A DNA stretch of 64,000 bases from Armigeres subalbatus (GCF_024139115.2 NC_085140.1:317629259-317693258), one strand, 5' to 3'; shown: positions 52,927 through 64,000, numbered from the stretch's first letter. Numbers and translations are program-made. Notes: a model not told the origin generated them from the sequence alone.

Positions 52927-55655
52927 TGGGATTTCCCGGGCAGCAGGGACTATGTCCAAGGGCTTGACGATCCCTCCCCAGGCCATCTGCGAGTTTTGGG
53001 GCTTGCCTAGGATGTTGTGGGGTATGACAGTGGGCCCTGTAATTCATATAACAAGCTGCATGTATCCGCAAGTAGGCCCCACCAAAGCGACCGTGTGTCG
53101 CTCAAAGCGCACAAGCCAAAGTCCTGTTGTCAGGTGGGACACAAAACAGATCTGATACGACGGCCCTTCGACGAGACAGGAGGTGTACGCAGGCTCAATA
53201 AGCCGCCTGGAAAACCAATAATTACGAACAATATAAGAGATAATACGACTCGATATAATCGACAAAGACCTAGGCGACGAATGAAGGATCACGATTGGAA
53301 GCTAGCAACATGGGACTGCAAGTCGCTAGATTTCGCAGGTTGCGACAGGATAATCTACGATGAATTACATCTCCGCAACTTCGACGTCGTGGCGCTGCGG
53401 GAGATTTGTTGGATAGGACAGAAAGTGTGGAAAAGCAGGCATCGAGCGGTTACCTTCTACCAAAGCTGTGGCACTACCAACGAGCTCGGAACCGGCTTCA
53501 TAGTGCTGGGTAAGATGTGCCAACGTGTGATTGGGTGGCAGCCAATCAACGCAAGGATGTGCAACCTAAGGATAAATGGCCGTTTCTTCAACTATAGCAT
53601 CATCAGCATGCCCAAACGAAGGGAAACCCGACGACGAGAAAGAGGCGTTCTACGCACAGCTGGAGCAGACATACGATGGATGCCCACCGCGGGACGTCAA
53701 AATCGTCATCGGCGACATGAACGCACAGGTAGGAAAGGAGGAATTGTATATACCGGTCATCGGACCGGATAGTCTGCACACCGTATCGAATGACAACGGC
53801 CAACGATGCATAAACTTTGCAGCCTCCCGCGGAATGGTAGTTCGAAGCACCTTCTTTCCCCGCAAAAAAATATCCACAAGGCCACATGGAGATCAACTAA
53901 CCAAGAAACGGAAAACCAAATCGACCATGTTTTAATCAACGATAAATTCTTCTCCGACATCACGAACGTCCGCACTTACCGCAGTGCGAATAATGAATCC
54001 GACCACTACCTCGTTGCAGTATACCTGCGCTCAAAACTCTCGACGGTGTACAACACGCGTCGAAGTCGGACGCTAGACGCTAGACTAGCCCAAGGATACG
54101 CGCAGCAGCTGGAAGTGCCACTACCAACGCAAGAGCAGCTCTTGATGATGGCTGTAGAGATATTCGATCGGCCATTGGAAGCACCGCAACCGCTGCACTT
54201 GGCACGGTGCCCCCAGATCAGAGAAACGACTGGTATGACGGTGAATGTGAGCAGTTAGTGGAAGAGAAGAATGCAGCGTGGGCGAGATTGCTGCAACACC
54301 GCACGAAGGCGAACGAGGCACGATATAAACGGGCGCGGAACAGACAAAACTCGATTTTTCGAAGGAAAAAGCGCCAGCAGGAAGAAGGAGACCGTGAAGA
54401 GGCGGAGCAACTATACCGAGCTAATAACACACAAAAGTTCTATGAGAAGTTGAACCGTTCACGTAAGGGCCACGTGCCATAGCCTGATATGTGTAAGGAC
54501 ATAAACAGGAACCTTCTTACGAACGAGAGTGAGGTGATCCAAAGGTGGCGGCAGCTCTACGAAGAACACCTGAATGGCGATGTGGCAGACGACGATGGTG
54601 GTATTGTAATGGACCTGGGAGAACGCACGCAGGACATAACTTTACCGGCTCCGGATCTCCAGGAAATCCAGGAGGAGATTGGCCGGATGAAGAACAACAA
54701 AGCCCCTGGGGTTGACCAACTACTTGGAGAGCTATTTAAAAGACGATGGATCGGGTGATGTGCGTAGTTCGAGTTTCAGGGGCATTCTCGAGTCCCTTCG
54801 AAACCCGCAGAGGGTTACGGCAAGGTGATGGTCTTTCGTGTCTGCTATTCGACATCGCTTTGGAAGGGGTCCGTCCAGCTATTTGGCTTCGCAAAGATGG
54901 AGATGGAGGAAGCTTACATCAGACTGAAGAGGGAAGCTAAGCGGATCGGACTAGTCATCAACACGTCGAAGACGAAGTACATGATAGGAAGGGGTTCAAG
55001 AGAAGACAATGTGAGCCACCCACCTCGAGTGGTGATGAAATCGAGGTTGTAGAAGAATTTGTGTACTTGGGCTCACTGGTGACTGCCGAAAATGATATCA
55101 GTAGAGAAATTCGGAGTCGCATAGCGGCTGGAAATCGTACGTACTTTTGACTCCGAAAGACACTCTAATCGAATAGAGTTCGCCGCCGTACCATACTGAC
55201 AATCTCCAAAACGCTCATTAGACTGGTAGTCCTCTACGGACACGAGACCTAGACGATGCTCGTGGAGGACCAACACGCACTTGGATTTTTCGAAAGGAAA
55301 GTGCTGCGTACCATCTATGGTGGGTTTGCAGATGGCGGACGGTACGTGGAGAAGGCGAATGAACCACGAGTTGCATGAGCTGCTGGGAGAACCATCCATC
55401 GTTCACACCGCGAAAATCAGACGACTGCGGTGGGCCGGGCACGTAGCCAGAATGTCGGACAGTAACCCGGTGAAAATGGTTCTCGACAACGATCCGACGG
55501 GCACAAGAAGGCGATCAGGTGGAAGATGACTTGCGAACCCTCCGTAGACTGCGTGGTTGGCGACGTGCAGCCATGGATCGAGCCGAATGAAGAAGACTCT
55601 TATATACCGCACAGGCCACTCTGACCTTAGTCTGAATAAATAAAATAAATAATAT
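52927..55655 (+). mobile_element. RTE/JAM-like non-LTR retrotransposon, degenerate copy with RT deletion
   Basis: A ~350-bp 5' leader (gcagggactatgtccaaggg onward) precedes a decayed endonuclease-RT frame. The 3' end has an A/T-rich tail (aataaataaaataaataa, 55636-55655). Total 2.7 kb, shorter than a full RTE because the RT core between A-P-G-V-D (54705) and G-L-R-Q-G-D (54810) is deleted. No target duplication was found. Confidence 0.8.
53281..55592 (+). pseudogene. RTE-like ORF: endonuclease, partial RT, C-terminal domain
   Basis: ATG 53281 (M-K-D-H-D-W-K-L-A-T-W). The first endonuclease motif reads T-W-D-C-K-S-L where N is normally required. Then A-L-R-E-I-C-W, a frameshift near 53600, G-D-M-N-A-Q-V-G, a frameshift near 53875, Q-I-D-H-V-L-I and E-S-D-H-Y-L-V. 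After further shifts come W-Y-D-G-E-C and a basic coiled stretch (R-R-K-K-R-Q-Q), N-N-K-A-P-G-V-D-Q-L, the deletion, G-L-R-Q-G-D-G-L-S-C-L-L-F, V-V-E-E-F-V-Y-L-G-S-L-V-T, E-R-K-V-L-R-T-I-Y-G-G and L-R-W-A-G-H-V-A-R-M-S-D. The catalytic F-A-D-D is replaced (G-F-A-K-M), so the copy lacks RT activity. Confidence 0.75.
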
Positions 55656-55656
55656 C

Positions 55657-55925
55657 AAAACCAGATGTTCTAGGTTTTCCAAACGGTTCTGGAGTTTGGA
55701 TCAATCGGTCTACCAGGTCAACTGCGATCGATAGACATCTGAAAACAACCAGTCATGTTGATATATTTTGTAACTCAATAACGTATATTTTGCACTCAGT
55801 TATACCTAATCAGATGTTCTTCGTTCTCTTATATGTTCTGGAATTTGGATAAATTGCTCTACCAGGTCAACTACACTCGATACAAACCGACAGTCTTCAG
55901 TCATGTATGTATGTATGTATGTATG
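55657..55925 (+). repeat. Two ~165-bp direct repeats followed by (TATG)n
   Basis: 'cagatgttct', 'gttctgga-tttggat-aat', 'ctaccaggtcaactgc/a' and 'cagtcatg' occur in order at 55661-55760 and 55811-55905. The second ends in six TATG units at 55904-55926. It directly follows the RTE tail. Confidence 0.7.
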
Positions 55926-56104
55926 TAGTTAGCCACTATCCTGGAACTGCAAGCAAAGACACTTACACGAAACCCACGGGAAAATGAGAATCTCCTTCCA
56001 GCATAAAGATGCAACAAAAAAGAAAAAAGAAATTTGCAATAATTGTAAAGCTTACAAAACGACAGTATTCAGACATGTCAATAAAGCTCTTTAGATACAA
56101 CACA

Positions 56105-56640
56105 TATGATTTGCAACTTCAGGAGTTCCTCCAGAAATTCCTCCGAAAGTTTTACCAGGAGTTACTTCGGAAGTTCCTCAATAAATTCATCCATAAATTC
56201 TGCCGGGAATTCTTCCAGCAATTTCCCCAGAAGTTCATACAGGAATTCCCCTGGAAATTACTCTAGAAATTCATCTGGAAGTTCCTCCAGGGACTCCTTC
56301 GAAAGTTCTTCCATGAAATCACCCGAAAGTTATTCCATGAATTCATTCGACGAAACCTTCGGAAAATGCTCTAAAAATGAGTGAGTGCTGAATTCCTCCG
56401 GAAGTTCCTCCAGGAATTCCTCCGGAAGTTCCTTCAAACATTCCTCCAGCAATTCCTCCGAAAGTTCCTCCACGAATTCCTTTCAAAGTTGCTCCAGAGA
56501 TTTCTTCAGAAGTTCCTTCAGGAAGTTGTTCCAAACATTCCTCCAGGAAGTTGCTCCAAAATTTCTCCGGCAGCTGTTCCATGGATTCCCCAGGAAATAG
56601 TTCCAAAAATTCTTCCCGGAACAGCGGTGTAAGAAAATCT
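56105..56640 (+). repeat. 12-bp-period array
   Basis: gttcctccagaa, attcctccgaaa, gttcctccagga units, same type and orientation as 8805-10000. Three frames of 71-92 codons (serine/asparagine-rich or phenylalanine/leucine-rich) read it. Confidence 0.85.
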
Positions 56641-56929
56641 TCGGCGGTCTACTACATACTTGTATGAACATGATTCGTGGATGTCATTCGAGTAAAGTTG
56701 AATTGGTAGACTAATTGATACGAACTTCAGAAAAGTTAGGACAACCTTGAACTTCTGGTTTAGATGAGTTGCAAATCATATACGTGAGCTCTACGGACGT
56801 GTATGGGCAATGGGCATGACTGATCGTTGTAAATATTATGATCTTTAAAGAATATGTACAGGAAAATTTCACATAAAATGAACTTTGATGCTCATTTGAC
56901 CCACAAGTCCCTTAACTTTCCAGATTTTA

Positions 56930-57200
56930 CCAGCAAAATATATTTAGTGCCCTTCTGTGGATCCACAGTGATGAGATAAACACAATTTTCGAACAATGTC
57001 TTAAAGTTAAAATAACAAAAAATACGAAAACTCGTAATATATGGGACATTGGGGTAAAACAAGCACAATAACTACATACAGAATCGTTCCACTTCCATGA
57101 AACAGCACTCATTGAATTCCTTGAAAAATTCCCTTTCGAATAAGCTCTTGTTGTCTGCTGTTAGTTGTTCGTAAAGAAAGTCGGATTTCCCCAGTGTACA
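56930..57200 (-). repeat. Copy of the sequence flanking 46201-48732, without the insertion
   Basis: Complemented, it reads from 'ggggaaatccgactttcttt' through 'cgattctgtatgtagttatt' to 'cactgtggatccacag', joining 46130-46200 and 48733-48880 with no gap other than a ~50-bp length difference in the middle of the left part. It therefore shows the pre-insertion structure of that locus. Confidence 0.75.
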
Positions 57201-58479
57201 TTACAATGAATATCACCTTAAGTACAAATGTAATGCACTGTCAGTAACTTAATACATCACAATGCATTGTGTTAGTCACGGTTCGATTCATTTCTCCATT
57301 GTTAATAATCAAATCAAATATAACTCGATAATATTTCAAATTATTCTGGCTTCTTGATGATGATCCTTGAACAGTGCCACATAGTTCAATTCTGTAACTA
57401 TTTACAAACATGAGATGAGAACTCAGCTGGTTGACTCTCTACAAAAGATTTGTAAAGATTGGTTGAATAATTTAAGTTCGTATTACAATTGTTACTTAGG
57501 ATCACTAATCATGAAGTGCCCTCCAGATTTATGAGCATGTTCGTAGTAGTTAATTAGCTTGTCTCGCACGCCAAACAACTAACAGCGAAAACAGCTTACG
57601 ACAATAGCTTTTTAGTCGACAACCGGAATGCACGATGTTGGTTACTCTTATCAAAACAATATAAAAATTCTAACACTTCACAGGGCATTGCTAACTACCA
57701 AAGACCGAGTGAGTGCTTTGAATTGTGGGCCACCACAACCCACAAACAATCTTGAGGGTAATAGGGGAGTGTGTGCCAAAACGCTTTCGGTAATCAATTA
57801 GTGTTTGACGATTCCTCAATGAATGCCGTGTAAAAATGCTTTCAACCCCATCACCGCCCGTCCAGCGTGGATGAATGCAATAATGATGGATTGGATTGTC
57901 GGTTGGTTCGACTTCTGAGATTGCGGTGTAGGCCTTCGCGATAAGACGGACGGGTGGCAGAAACAGCGGACACCGCGCTCACGTTGATAACATAATGGGA
58001 AAATTTCAATTATCTGTTAGCTACAAACCTGGCGAGTAAACTGTCATGTATGAGCGATTGAGTGGTTGTAGCGGGGCCACATTGCTAAAGACAGATAATA
58101 CTTAAATGTAATTGAAACAATCGAATGCTTCCGAATATCGGATTTACCAGCAATTGATGTCAATTGTTTGGAATCATCCGAGAAAATAAGACATTGAAAG
58201 TTTACCAAATACTTTTATGGATGGATATTTACCTACTGTTCAACACCGTTCACGATATCAATATCGTTGTAAACAAAGTAATTAGTTACAAAAACTTTAA
58301 GAAGCTGCAATATGTGTAACAAATGTGACTAATTGGAAAAGTTGTTTACTTCAATATTTACCTTTCTCACCACAAGCTCTTCTTACCCTACTTAATAGCA
58401 TTTCAAAAGTTTTTAGTTGAAGGTTTTCTACGCAGTCCTCACATCTGATAAAATAATCTGCATAGGGCACTTTGGGTTC
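57201..58479. other. Apparently low-repeat sequence, no gene recognised
   Basis: No inverted or tandem repeats stand out; 57700-58080 has moderate GC. No frame above 60 codons with a domain. Confidence 0.4.
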
Positions 58480-58740
58480 TTTAATATTGTTACAGTACTT
58501 GTTAAATTGTTTTTCCAGCGTTGAACATTTTATAACCGTCAAAAACATAAAATGGAAATGCATCTTCATTAGCATCTCCAAGCTGTAGAAGCTTTTCACT
58601 ATAAAAACGAATGATATCTATTAAATAGTATTTCAAGAAGAACATTTTCTAACGAAATTTTATAACCAACAAGTCGTTTGAAAATACATACAGATTAACA
58701 GCTCTTCTAAAGATGCCCTAAAGATAAATTTTCACTGTTT
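58480..58740. repeat. Diverged relative of the 59563-60378 palindrome units
   Basis: 'ttttataaccgtcaaaaaca', 'aaatgcatcttca-tagca', 'aagctgtagaagcttttcac' and finally 'cttctaaagatgcccta' echo the B and A blocks of 59563-60378, at lower identity. Confidence 0.55.
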
Positions 58741-59252
58741 CGATTTGACGCTTTGTGTGAAAATTATTTGGACTGTAACGCTCTGAAAACCGATCTAATG
58801 AATGATTCATACTTATTGTTATCACCGTTTCGCCAAATGCTCTATAGTTCAAGCACACGCAATTTCTCAAGTCTAAATGTCTACTTTATTACACATATGT
58901 CTATTTCACTCGGTAGAAATTCATTAATTTTCCGATTGACCTGAACTTATATTTTAATACCACCTCATTTTTTCATAGCAGCCAAAGGACAAGATCAACC
59001 AAAACCGAACCGCAAATTTATTTTCATGAAAATATTTGGCGTATGCAAAAAAACACAAAATTCAATTAGACCTACAATTATTTAAAAAAAAAATAAACTG
59101 CGCTTGCTTGTAAAATTAAATCCTTTTGAATTGAATGTCAAATGTTTACCCCTTTGTTGGAAACAGCAGCGTATTTACATTTCGTCTTTTTTCCAATCGA
59201 ACCATCAAAAGCGGTTCCAATTCGACTCGTTTACATTTAGCATCCTTAGACC
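58741..59252. other. AT-rich spacer, nothing recognised
   Basis: Frames at 58753-58944 and 59104-59343 show no domain. Confidence 0.35.
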
Positions 59253-59562
59253 CTTACACGCACAGCTGAAAGTATGCTCTTTTCGACAGAAATACACTCT
59301 TTTGCGGGAGAGTGGGACTACCCACAAAAGGTGTAAAATTTGATGTATAAAAAGGATAAGTTTTACACACTTTTCCTGTTTTTATGCATAAATGTTAGTC
59401 ATTTGTGAATAAAAGATAGTCATAATTGTGCATAATATTTATTCCTTTTTGTGTGTAGTCCCATTCTCCCACGAAAGAGCGTACTTTGAAGTCATAATTG
59501 AATACTTCATAGTCAAAAGAGCATACTTCAAAGTCTTTTGTGTGTAAACTTTTTTAGCAGTG
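59253..59562. mobile_element. ~310-bp imperfect foldback element
   Basis: 'gaaagtatgctcttttcgac', 'gagagtgggactaccca-aa' near the left pair with 'tgtagtcccattctcccacg', 'gagcatacttcaaag' near the right. Additional 'cgtactttgaagtcataatt' / 'atacttcatagtcaaaagag' units indicate local amplification of the arm end. Confidence 0.6.
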
Positions 59563-60378
59563 TAGGGCATCTTTAGGAGAGTTATAAATTGTATGGGAGT
59601 TAGGAAATGAAATTGAAACTGTAAAAATGCCATCTTCAGCAGACGTAATAGTTTTAAAAATTCGAACAGTTTCGTCGGGAAATTTACTGCTCAGTTGTAT
59701 TTTTGCACGAATTTGCAACAGAATTCACTCGACTTTTATTTCATTCAAAACAATAGAAGATGACGTCATCAGCTACAAAAAATACTATTTCATCGACATC
59801 ATAAGGGCATCTTTAGTAATGTTACAATTATAGTTATATTTATTTCCCGAGTTTTACATTTTATAACTGTCAAAGATATAAAACAAGAAATGCATCTTCA
59901 GTAGCAGTTATAAGCTGCACATGTTTTATACTGGAAAACGAAAAAATAATCTTCCTAGGCCAATTCAAATGTCAAACTGTTATGATGTCGACGAAATAGT
60001 ATTTTTTGTAGCTGATGACGTCATCTTCTATTGTTTTGAGTGAAATAAAACTCGAGTAAATTCTGTTGCAAATTCGTGCAAAAATACAACTGAGCAGTAT
60101 TCCAGTTATAAATTTCCCGACGAAACTGTTCGAATTTTTCAAACTATAACGTCTGTTGAAGATGGCATTTTTACAGTTGCAATTTCATTTCCTAACTCCC
60201 ATACAATTTATAACTCTACTAAAGATGCCCTAAGATTATTTTCTCGTTTTCCAGTATAAAACATATGCTGCTTATAACTGCTACTGAAGATGCATTTCTT
60301 GTTTTATATCTTTGACAGTTATAAAATGTAAAACTCGGGAAATAAACATAACTATAACTGTAACATTACTAAAGATGG
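59563..60378. mobile_element. Interleaved inverted repeats A-B-x-A'-B' (MITE family with AGGGCATCTTTAG ends)
   Basis: A (59563-59804) is complementary to A' (59990-60232), and B (59805-59953) to B' (60232-60378). The order A, B, spacer, A', B' is not a simple nested palindrome, which would be A, B, B', A'. The outer A pair starts and ends with TA. Arms are ~90% identical and the boundaries of all four blocks share agggcatctttag or its complement. No coding capacity. Confidence 0.8.
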
Positions 60379-60519
60379 CAAGCAAGGGCAAGCAAGCAAA
60401 AAGTTCAAGTGATGCCAGTATTATTTTCACGATTTCATACATTTTCATACGTTGCCATTTCGACAGTTTTTCATTCCGCTGGCCCCTGGTTAAAGGGTTG
60501 CTACTGTTTATGAGTGTAT

Positions 60520-60720
60520 TGAAGGGTAAGATGCGCGGCTACAAAGCAAGACCATGCTGGAGCTGGCTAGGTTCGATTCCCGGTCCGGTTCAGGAAATTT
60601 TCGGGTTATAAATTTGAGGACGTCGGCTCCGGCATAGACCCCGCACTCGCTGGCTATGTGAAAGCAAGGTCAGTGTACTGTCAAATGGAGATTAGCGGCC
60701 CAAGAACGAGCGTTCTGGAG
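60520..60720 (+). mobile_element. tRNA-derived SINE, second family
   Basis: gggtaagatgcgcggcta followed by B box GGTTCGATTCC (60570-60580), then a body 'gaggacgtcggctccggcat', 'cactcgctggctatgtgaaa'. A decayed copy lies at 61584-61690. Boundaries estimated. Confidence 0.65.
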
Positions 60721-60744
60721 TATGATATATGATGTCACATTCGG

Positions 60745-60910
60745 TTTTGCTCCGAGCACCACGGAGTGTACGACCAGTATACTGCCACTGCAAGCATAAA
60801 ATTATCCCCCCTATGTCACACTTTTTGTATGAATCACTTAAAATTTTTGTATGGATTGTCACACTTCGGGCAACCCCCTCCCCCTCGAAGCGTTACGTAA
60901 TTTATGGATA
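60745..60910. repeat. C-run MITE fragment
   Basis: 'ccccctatgtcacacttttt' and 'ccccctccccctcgaagcgt' with 'tacgtaatttatgga'. The related block at 61390-61535 carries G-runs instead, so the two copies are inverted. Confidence 0.5.
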
Positions 60911-61389
60911 CTTCCAAATTATAAAATTTTAACCGTGCATCGCAAGTTCGCACGTTTCGCTTATCTTATCCGATGCGCGGTCTGTAAGTCAAAATAAAGA
61001 TCGTGTACAACTTATTGGACCACTTTCTGGGCTGTTCGTCGTCAGAGAAGTCCCGTCGAATAAAACCGATAACGAAACAATCAAATGTTACGATTGTTTC
61101 TAATAATAAAAATGTTTCTTTTCTGTGTTCTGAGACACGAATTGATAACGATAAATACTTAAAACATCTATTCTGTACGAAAAACTAAAATTTGTAGATT
61201 TATCTGATGGTAGTTAGCAGCACACTGATGAACATGACATTTTACACATTTATCGCTACGTCAGAGTTATAAATGTTAGAGCAAATATCCAATATAAAAA
61301 AGGGAACGTGGCATATTACGGCGCGAATGTTGTCAGTCATTGACAAATATAGTGGTTTATATTCAGTTAGGTATTTCGATATGGGTTCG
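60911..61389. other. Spacer between inverted C/G-run repeats
   Basis: Frame 61003-61188 (61 codons) and 61273-61530 show no domain. Confidence 0.35.
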
Positions 61390-61535
61390 TTCAACAATGA
61401 TGTCACAGGTTATAGGGGGGGAGGGGGTCTAAGATTTTGTGACAGTACATGTACTAGGTATACAAAAAAGCGTGACAGAGGGGGGAGGGGGGGTCTAGAA
61501 ATCCCAAAAAGTAGTGGACGTCATATTTGAATCAC
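61390..61535. repeat. G-run MITE fragment, inverted relative to 60745-60910
   Basis: 'gtcacaggttatagggg' and 'gcgtgacagaggggggaggg', then 'gtggacgtcatatttgaatc'. An 85-codon frame reads its glycine/arginine codons and is spurious. Confidence 0.5.
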
Positions 61536-61583
61536 CCCTATCTAAGAATATCTGGATACCTACCCGTTTGTTGTATAGCTATG

Positions 61584-61690
61584 AGGTAAGATGTGCGACT
61601 ACAAAGCAAAACTATACTGAAGGTTATTTTTTTAAATTCCATGCTGAAGATGGCTAGGTTCGATTTTCTTGACTTCCCTGGGCACAAAAG
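61584..61690 (+). mobile_element. Decayed copy of the 60520-60720 SINE
   Basis: ggtaagatgtgcgactacaa matches the head of 60520; a ~25-bp AT insertion follows, then 'gctgaagatggctaggttcg' with a damaged B box (GGTTCGATTTT). Confidence 0.65.
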
Positions 61691-61849
61691 AATCATCGTG
61701 TTAGTATGTAATGATATAAACATGCAAAAATGGTAACCTAGATTAGAAACCTCGGTGTTAATAACTATGGAAATGCCTTATGAATACTAAACTGTTAGGT
61801 GGCATTGTCGCTGTGGGGGATGTGATGTCAATATAAAGAAGAAAAAATC
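61691..61849. other. Short spacer before the last LINE
   Basis: No feature recognised. The exact LINE 5' end was not found. Confidence 0.35.
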
Positions 61850-61991
61850 ATTATGACTTTCTTCAATCCGTTCGATAGACTTATAATCAACGTTTTGTTA
61901 TTACAAACAAACCAACCAAGTTTCAGACAATTATATTGAACCTAGAAACCAAGCAACGCTAAAAGAGCAGAAAACTTCTCTGGCTGGCTCG

Positions 61992-62408
61992 GTGGAAAAT
62001 ATAATAACGAAAATCCCTGTGGCAGATCTCAAGACTACTGGGGATATGGGAAGTACGCCAATTTCTACAAATGAATGCCTGCCAGGACCTAGTGGGGTAG
62101 AAAACATGAATAAAAATCACGTTCATGTTAATAAAACTCCTGAAGGTACTGTCATAAACAAGGTAGGATCGGACATTACTATCCCAAAATCTCCAGGATC
62201 TAAGGAAACGTCGGGATTAAAACGAAATTCTAAAAGTCCGGCAGGCCATCGCGGTACACAAACCGCTACAAACATAAGTAAGAGCACTTTTCACAAAAAT
62301 AAATACATTGCTAAATACATTAAAAGTTTGGGTAATCGCGGAACCAACACAGGGGAGCAGATAGCGACCCGCGAAAGCGATATTTCAGAGAAAAATGTCA
62401 AGCAATAA
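61992..62408 (+). pseudogene. LINE ORF1 remnant
   Basis: 138 codons, M-E-N-I-I-T-K-I-P, rich in S, T, N, K, without the CCHC knuckles expected in R1/LOA ORF1. So it is either an internally deleted ORF1 or only its N-terminal part. The stop TAA (62406-62408) lies 14 nt inside the ORF2 frame, which starts at ATG 62395. Confidence 0.55.
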
Positions 62409-64000
62409 TTTAAACATAAATAAAGCAACTATTATTAACAAAAATAACCAAAATTCTAGCAGCAACAACAAAAATATCACGAATCACATCACTAACCAAA
62501 ACAGTAGTACCAACAATCACATACAATTCATTCAAATAAACTTACATCATGCAAAGGAGCCACAGCTATTTTGCACAAAAGTTTACTGAAAATAATTTCA
62601 ATGTTGCATTGATTCAAGAACCTTGGACCAATAAAGGTAGAGTATTAGGAATACCTACATCATCTTGTAAAATAATCTATGACGAAAATCAGATTGCCCC
62701 CAGAGCAACTATTCTCGTTAGTAATCAAACTAAATTTCTGCCAATTACAGAATTTATTAAAAGAGATATTGTAGTGATTCAAATAGAAGTTCCTACCTCT
62801 AGAGGAATTACAGAAATATATGTTGCGTCTGCTTACTTCCCGGGAGATATAGAAGAAATCCCTCCCCCTGATGTTGTGGATTTTGTTTCGTTTTGTAAAC
62901 AAAATAACAAACCGTTTATCATAGGATGCGATGCGAATGCTCATCACACAGTGTGGAGCAGTACTGATACCAATAGCAGAGGTGAGTATCTTTTAGAATA
63001 TATTATTAACAACAATATAGATATTTGCAATAAAGGGTGTGAACCAACATTCATGAACACAATTAGAGAGGAAGTTTTGGACTTAACTCTCTGTAGTACA
63101 AACGTTTCTGAAAATATAAAAAATGGAATGTTTCAAATGAAGTATCATTGTCTGACCACAGACATATTTTGTTTCTGTATGAGGCAAACGATATAATCAC
63201 TGATATTTACCACAATCCTAGGAAAACTAACTGGGATCTCTATTACTCACATCTTGCAAATGGAAGTTCACTCCCAGAAGGCAATTTCAACACAGTTCAA
63301 GAACTTGAAAAAGCTTCTGAACAATTAACACAAATAATTCAACAGGCGTTTCATGCAAGCTGCCCGACCACTATGCGTTGCAGAAGCAGAGATGTATCCT
63401 GGTGGAATAATTACTTAGAAACTTTGAGGAAAAAAACCAGAAAATTGTTCAATAGATGTAAAAGAACTAAGATATGGGATCAATATAAAATTGCTCTAAC
63501 TGAATATAATAGAGAAATTAGAAAGTCGAAACGAATGGACTGGAGGCAAACATGCGAAAGCATTGAAAGTACTCCTGTAGTCCTTTCAAAAGATCATACA
63601 AATGGATTAGGTACTGTTAAAAAAGAAAACAACTGCCTTACTTCGAATGGAATGGAAACTTTGGAAGTAATGATGCAGACACATTTTCCTTGCTCAATTC
63701 TGCTCGACAATAACGATGGAACTGAAGACATCACAGGGGATGGAATTATCAGAGAAAATTCCCACGATAGCCCTGATGAAGAAAGCGTCTATACTAGTAT
63801 TACATCAACAAATAATGTAAAAAAATAGCGAATGATATATTTACCGACACCAAGGTAGAATGGGCAATACAATCTTTTAAACCATTTAAGTCTCCGGGTA
63901 AAGATGGTTTATTTCCCGCATTTTTACAAAAAAGCAATGGAATGTTATCTCCATGTCTTAATAACATGTTCAAGGCAAGTCTGATACTTGGATACATTCC
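62395..64000 (+). pseudogene. LINE ORF2: endonuclease and N-terminal RT, frameshifted, 3' end beyond window
   Basis: Starts M-S-S-N-N-L-N-I with an N-rich segment of ~45 residues, then I-Q-F-I-Q-I-N-L-H-H. After a frameshift near 62575: A-L-I-Q-E-P-W, A-S-A-Y-F-P-G-D, I-I-G-C-D-A-N-A-H-H-T-V-W-S-S, N-S-R-G-E and V-L-D-L-T-L-C-S. After a shift near 63145: M-S-D-H-R-H-I, the endonuclease SDH motif. A basic linker follows (W-W-N-N-Y-L, K-K-T-R-K-L-F). After a shift near 63825, RT begins with F-K-P-F-K-S-P-G-K-D-G. The catalytic RT motif is outside the window. Confidence 0.8.

Larger units (their letters stand above)
61850..64000 (+). mobile_element. R1/LOA-type non-LTR retrotransposon, cut by the window edge
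   Basis: Short leader, ORF1 remnant, then ORF2 with endonuclease and the start of RT. The endonuclease wording (I-Q-I-N-L-H-H, I-Q-E-P-W, C-D-A-N-A-H-H, N-S-R-G-E) is typical of the R1/LOA group and unlike the I-like element at 29751 or the RTE elements. A few frameshifts exist but long stretches are open, so it is of moderate age. It continues beyond 64000. Confidence 0.8.

Overview
The window looks like genomic DNA of a culicine mosquito, most likely Aedes. This is inferred from the AT-rich sequence saturated with TA-flanked short inverted-repeat transposons (MITEs), tRNA-derived SINEs, a BEL/Pao pol fragment, RTE/JAM-like, I-like and R1/LOA-like non-LTR retrotransposons, and degenerate minisatellites. 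Bacterial features are absent. Only one piece looks like a host gene: a first coding exon at 42503-42613 (+), with an initiator+DPE core promoter about 510 bp upstream and a consensus GTAAGT splice donor. Everything to its right may lie in its first intron. All other long open frames belong to decayed transposons or are read-through of tandem repeats.

Layout. 1-476: BEL/Pao fragment (-). 763-8276: small MITEs, a tRNA-like sequence and a 23-bp minisatellite (2.34-4.04 kb) carrying a 257-bp hairpin. 8.8-11.4 kb: a 12-bp-period array that flips orientation near 10,005. 11.7-20.4 kb: several MITEs, an RTE 3' end, and a triple nest (TA-type MITE, TTAA insertion, hAT-like MITE) whose empty outer copy lies at 7607-8276. 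20.9-24.6 kb: a GT-containing TIR element, a 5'-truncated LINE tail, and a duplicated segment carrying two histone-type 3' stem-loops.

24.85-38.19 kb: a 13.3-kb composite foldback element with matching inverted termini and two arms of ~150-bp satellite in opposite orientation. It is interrupted by a TA-type MITE, a hAT MITE with a perfect 8-bp target duplication, a 12-bp array, and a near full-length 5.8-kb I-like LINE with target duplication, initiator and DPE. 38.4-41.5 kb: SINE, foldbacks, and a LINE 3' end inside another 12-bp array.

41.9-42.6 kb: the host exon. 43.2-51.6 kb: hAT-like and foldback elements, one of which has its empty site represented elsewhere in the window. 52.3-55.7 kb: two head-to-head RTE-type LINEs. 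55.7-61.7 kb: arrays, an interleaved palindrome and SINEs. 61.85-64.0 kb: an R1/LOA-type LINE running off the right edge. No CRISPR, rRNA, viral gene or toxin gene was recognised.
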